This document shows, one piece after another, positions 6,103 to 7,213 of a stretch of DNA of 7,213 bases. Position numbers and translations under genes: made by a program. Position 1 is the first letter of the stretch. Every line of letters begins with the position of its first letter. Under the pieces are notes generated by a model, which was not told the DNA's origin, did not search any database, and was given only the letters and a program-made list of their open reading frames with translations. This DNA is from Polyangiaceae bacterium (GTDB taxonomy: Bacteria; Myxococcota; Polyangia; Polyangiales; Polyangiaceae), in contig JAICTU010000463.1 of the NCBI GenBank assembly GCA_025936205.1, forward strand, positions 1 to 7,213, given 5' to 3'.

Positions 6103-6618
6103 ATGAGCGATGCGCCTCGAGCGGGCTCGAGAAGCCCCGTCATTCGCGTCTTCGACTGCCACGTGGCACGCCCCGATACCGGTGGGGGGTACGAATTCCT
6201 CCTGCTCCGGCGAGCGAGCCACAAGATCTACGCCGGGAGCTGGCGCATGGTGGGGGGCAAGCTCACCGCCGACGAGACGGCGTGGCAGGCCTGTCTTCGA
6301 GAAATCGCGGAAGAAACTCAGCTGCCCGTCGAACGCCTGCTCGCCGTTCCGTACGTGAATCGCTTCTACGAGTGGCAACACGACCGGATCAACGACATCC
6401 CGGTCTTCGTCGCGCTCACACGGGCAGGCGCCAACCCGATCCTGGACGACGAGCACTCGGACTACGAGTGGGTACCACTGAACGTGGCGCAGGAGCGCTT
6501 GCCCTGGCCCGGACAACGTGACGGGCTGCGCGCCGCCTGGGCACTGCTCGCGGGCGACGACCTGCTGCGAGGCTTTCTCGACGTGCCGCTGCCGTCCCCA
6601 TCTCCAGGCGGCCGGTGA
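6103..6618 (+). CDS. Nudix hydrolase (possible dihydroneopterin-triphosphate diphosphatase)
   Basis: A 171-residue single-domain Nudix protein that cleaves a nucleoside diphosphate linked to a moiety X. The Nudix box is at 52-74: G52, E58, R66, E67, E70 and E71 are all present, so metal binding and catalysis should be intact. The late Gly of the consensus (REUxEExGU) is Gln (Q73), a tolerated variation. EHSDYEWVPL followed by WPGQRDGLR near the C-terminus resembles the EHxxYxW...W..N/Q..L pattern of NudB-like members, but this alone does not fix the substrate. ATG 6103 is the first start after an in-frame TAG at 6091-6093; no Shine-Dalgarno is obvious. It lies on the same strand as folE2, 345 bp upstream, which makes a folate-pathway role worth testing. 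A C8 run at 6051-6058 lies in the gap before it. Confidence 0.92.
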   Translation: MSDAPRAGSRSPVIRVFDCHVARPDTGGGYEFLLLRRASHKIYAGSWRMVGGKLTADETAWQACLREIAEETQLPVERLLAVPYVNRFYEWQHDRINDIPVFVALTRAGANPILDDEHSDYEWVPLNVAQERLPWPGQRDGLRAAWALLAGDDLLRGFLDVPLPSPSPGGR

Positions 6619-6690
6619 GGTGTTGCATCCCGGTCCATCGCGCCTCACCTCGTCGAGCCGGCGCGTTAAAGGCTAGCCGGCCACCCGGCT
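6614..6690 (+). terminator. Two hairpins after the Nudix gene (terminator candidates)
   Basis: GGTGAGG (6614-6620, overlapping the TGA stop) pairs with CCTCACC (6643-6649). Further down, AGCCGG (6675-6680) pairs perfectly with CCGGCT (6685-6690) around a CCAC loop. Neither is followed by a T tract. They would separate the Nudix transcript from folE2 if functional. Confidence 0.3.
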
Positions 6691-6963
6691 CCCCGCCACT
6701 TGCGATTAACAAACGCGGTCGCATGCACTACAAGGCAGGCAGCTTAGGCGGGTACCGCACAGACTTTCCGAACTCCATCGAACTCCTTCAGGGTCTGTAC
6801 CCCCTTGCGTTTTGGGGATCTCAGCCCAGGAGTCAGCGGGGACACCCCGCACCCCGAGAAAGCCGGGGAGAACATCCGCTTGAACCGTAGCCCAACCGAC
6901 AGACCCAACCCTGCCAGCAATCCAGGTGGCGGCAACGGCCTGAACATCGCGAGTCAAAACCCA
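6619..6963 (+). other. Structured intergenic region and leader of folE2
   Basis: 345 bp without a convincing gene. After the two hairpins at 6614-6690 comes an AT-richer patch (GCGATTAACAAACG near 6703-6716) that could carry a promoter, although no clear -35/-10 pair is seen. Three C/G-block hairpins follow at 6801-6817, 6836-6850 and 6852-6868. A 55-codon ORF (6723-6890) and the folE2 frame itself (open from 6748) cross the region; both translations are low in recognisable features. Codons here end in A or T more often than in the neighbouring genes. Confidence 0.5.
6836..6868 (+). promoter_or_regulatory. Paired hairpins that can mask a Shine-Dalgarno upstream of folE2
   Basis: GCGGGG (6836-6841) pairs with CCCCGC (6845-6850) around ACA, and CCCCG (6852-6856) pairs with CGGGG (6864-6868) around AGAAAGC. 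The second 3' arm is part of GGGGAG (6865-6870), a strong Shine-Dalgarno 9 bases before an in-frame TTG at 6880. The G block of the first hairpin could instead pair with the C block of the second, which would free the Shine-Dalgarno. The pairings are visible; a regulatory role is inferred. Confidence 0.35.
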
Positions 6964-7213
6964 ATGAGCGCAGCACTAACCTCGATTCAAGACACTCACG
7001 ACGTTCAAGCCAGCCCCGACCTGCGTCGCATTCCCATCAACAAGGTCGGTGTCAAAGGCATCCGTCACCCCGTCTTGGTCAAGGACCGCTCGGGCGGGTT
7101 TCAGCACACGGTTGCCAACTTCAACATGTACGTGAGCTTGCCTCAAGATTTCAAAGGCACTCACATGTCGCGCTTCGTCGAGATCCTGAGCGGCAATGAG
7201 AACGCGCTCTCGG
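6964..7213 (+). CDS. folE2: GTP cyclohydrolase FolE2 (type IB), 5' part only
   Basis: The first 83 codons of FolE2 run off the right edge. The enzyme converts GTP to 7,8-dihydroneopterin triphosphate, the entry step to folate and also to queuosine, without the strict zinc need of FolE. Landmarks: [20 protein letters not shown] (14-33), [20 protein letters not shown], and [13 protein letters not shown], the most diagnostic motif of the family. Catalytic residues lie beyond the window. ATG 6964 places the DVQxSxD motif at the usual distance from the N-terminus but has no Shine-Dalgarno. The frame is open upstream to 6748, and TTG 6880, with GGGGAG 9 bases before it, would add 28 residues rich in Asn, Pro, Gly and Ser. 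FolE2 genes are often controlled by Zur in other bacteria; I see no convincing Zur box here. Confidence 0.93.
   Translation, partial: MSAALTSIQDTHDVQASPDLRRIPINKVGVKGIRHPVLVKDRSGGFQHTVANFNMYVSLPQDFKGTHMSRFVEILSGNENALS

Noticed and set aside
6701..6723. Possible Zur-type operator before folE2 (TGCGA...TCGCA, 23 bp)
   Set aside because: Only the outer 5 bases are symmetrical, and the centre does not resemble known Zur boxes.
6723..6890. 55-codon ORF in the folE2 leader ([20 protein letters not shown] onward)
   Set aside because: No Shine-Dalgarno before ATG 6723 and no recognised motif; it might be an upstream ORF but I cannot support it as a gene.
1..7213. CRISPR, tRNA, rRNA, transposase or defence genes
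   Set aside because: No spaced repeat array, no tRNA cloverleaf or rRNA core sequences noticed, and no mobile or nuclease motifs in any credible frame.

Overview
The window is GC-rich, compactly coding bacterial chromosome. The high G+C at third codon positions, two predicted lipoproteins with long linkers, a receiver-EAL response regulator and very short gaps fit a delta-proteobacterial or Myxococcota-type (Polyangia-like) genome. That taxonomic guess is inference only. I see no transposase, integrase, CRISPR array, tRNA or rRNA.

Layout: a protein C-terminus runs in from the left edge (stop at 72-74; possibly the end of a GTPase). About 430 bp without a convincing gene follows. Next is a plus-strand receiver-EAL response regulator (504-1673), predicted to degrade cyclic di-GMP. 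Converging on it is a minus-strand run, in transcription order: a PHP-family histidinol-phosphatase-like enzyme (4800-3910), a sulfatase-fold lipoprotein tightly coupled to it (3901-2462), and the XTP/dITP pyrophosphatase RdgB (2319-1711). RdgB is separated from the lipoprotein by 142 bp holding a 10-bp inverted repeat and a 15-bp minisatellite. Diverging from the PHP gene with only 23 bp between the annotated starts is a plus-strand amidohydrolase-2 lipoprotein (4824-6023). A Nudix hydrolase (6103-6618), a structured 345-bp gap and the 5' part of folE2 (6964 to the right edge) follow.

How the genes may work together: RdgB and the Nudix enzyme both act on nucleoside-triphosphate-like substrates. 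FolE2 makes 7,8-dihydroneopterin triphosphate from GTP, and the next folate step is a diphosphatase often supplied by a Nudix enzyme, so the Nudix-FolE2 adjacency is suggestive. The PHP, sulfatase-like and amidohydrolase genes are all metal-dependent hydrolase folds clustered around one divergent start region, two of them apparently exported and lipid-anchored; a shared pathway is not demonstrable from sequence.

Most gene identities here are ordinary. The most unusual points are the sulfatase-like lipoprotein that lacks the expected nucleophile, the folE2 leader whose C/G-block hairpins can sequester a Shine-Dalgarno sequence, the altered first metal motif of the PHP enzyme, and the repeats in the sulfatase-rdgB gap. 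I did not find a clearly new multi-gene system.
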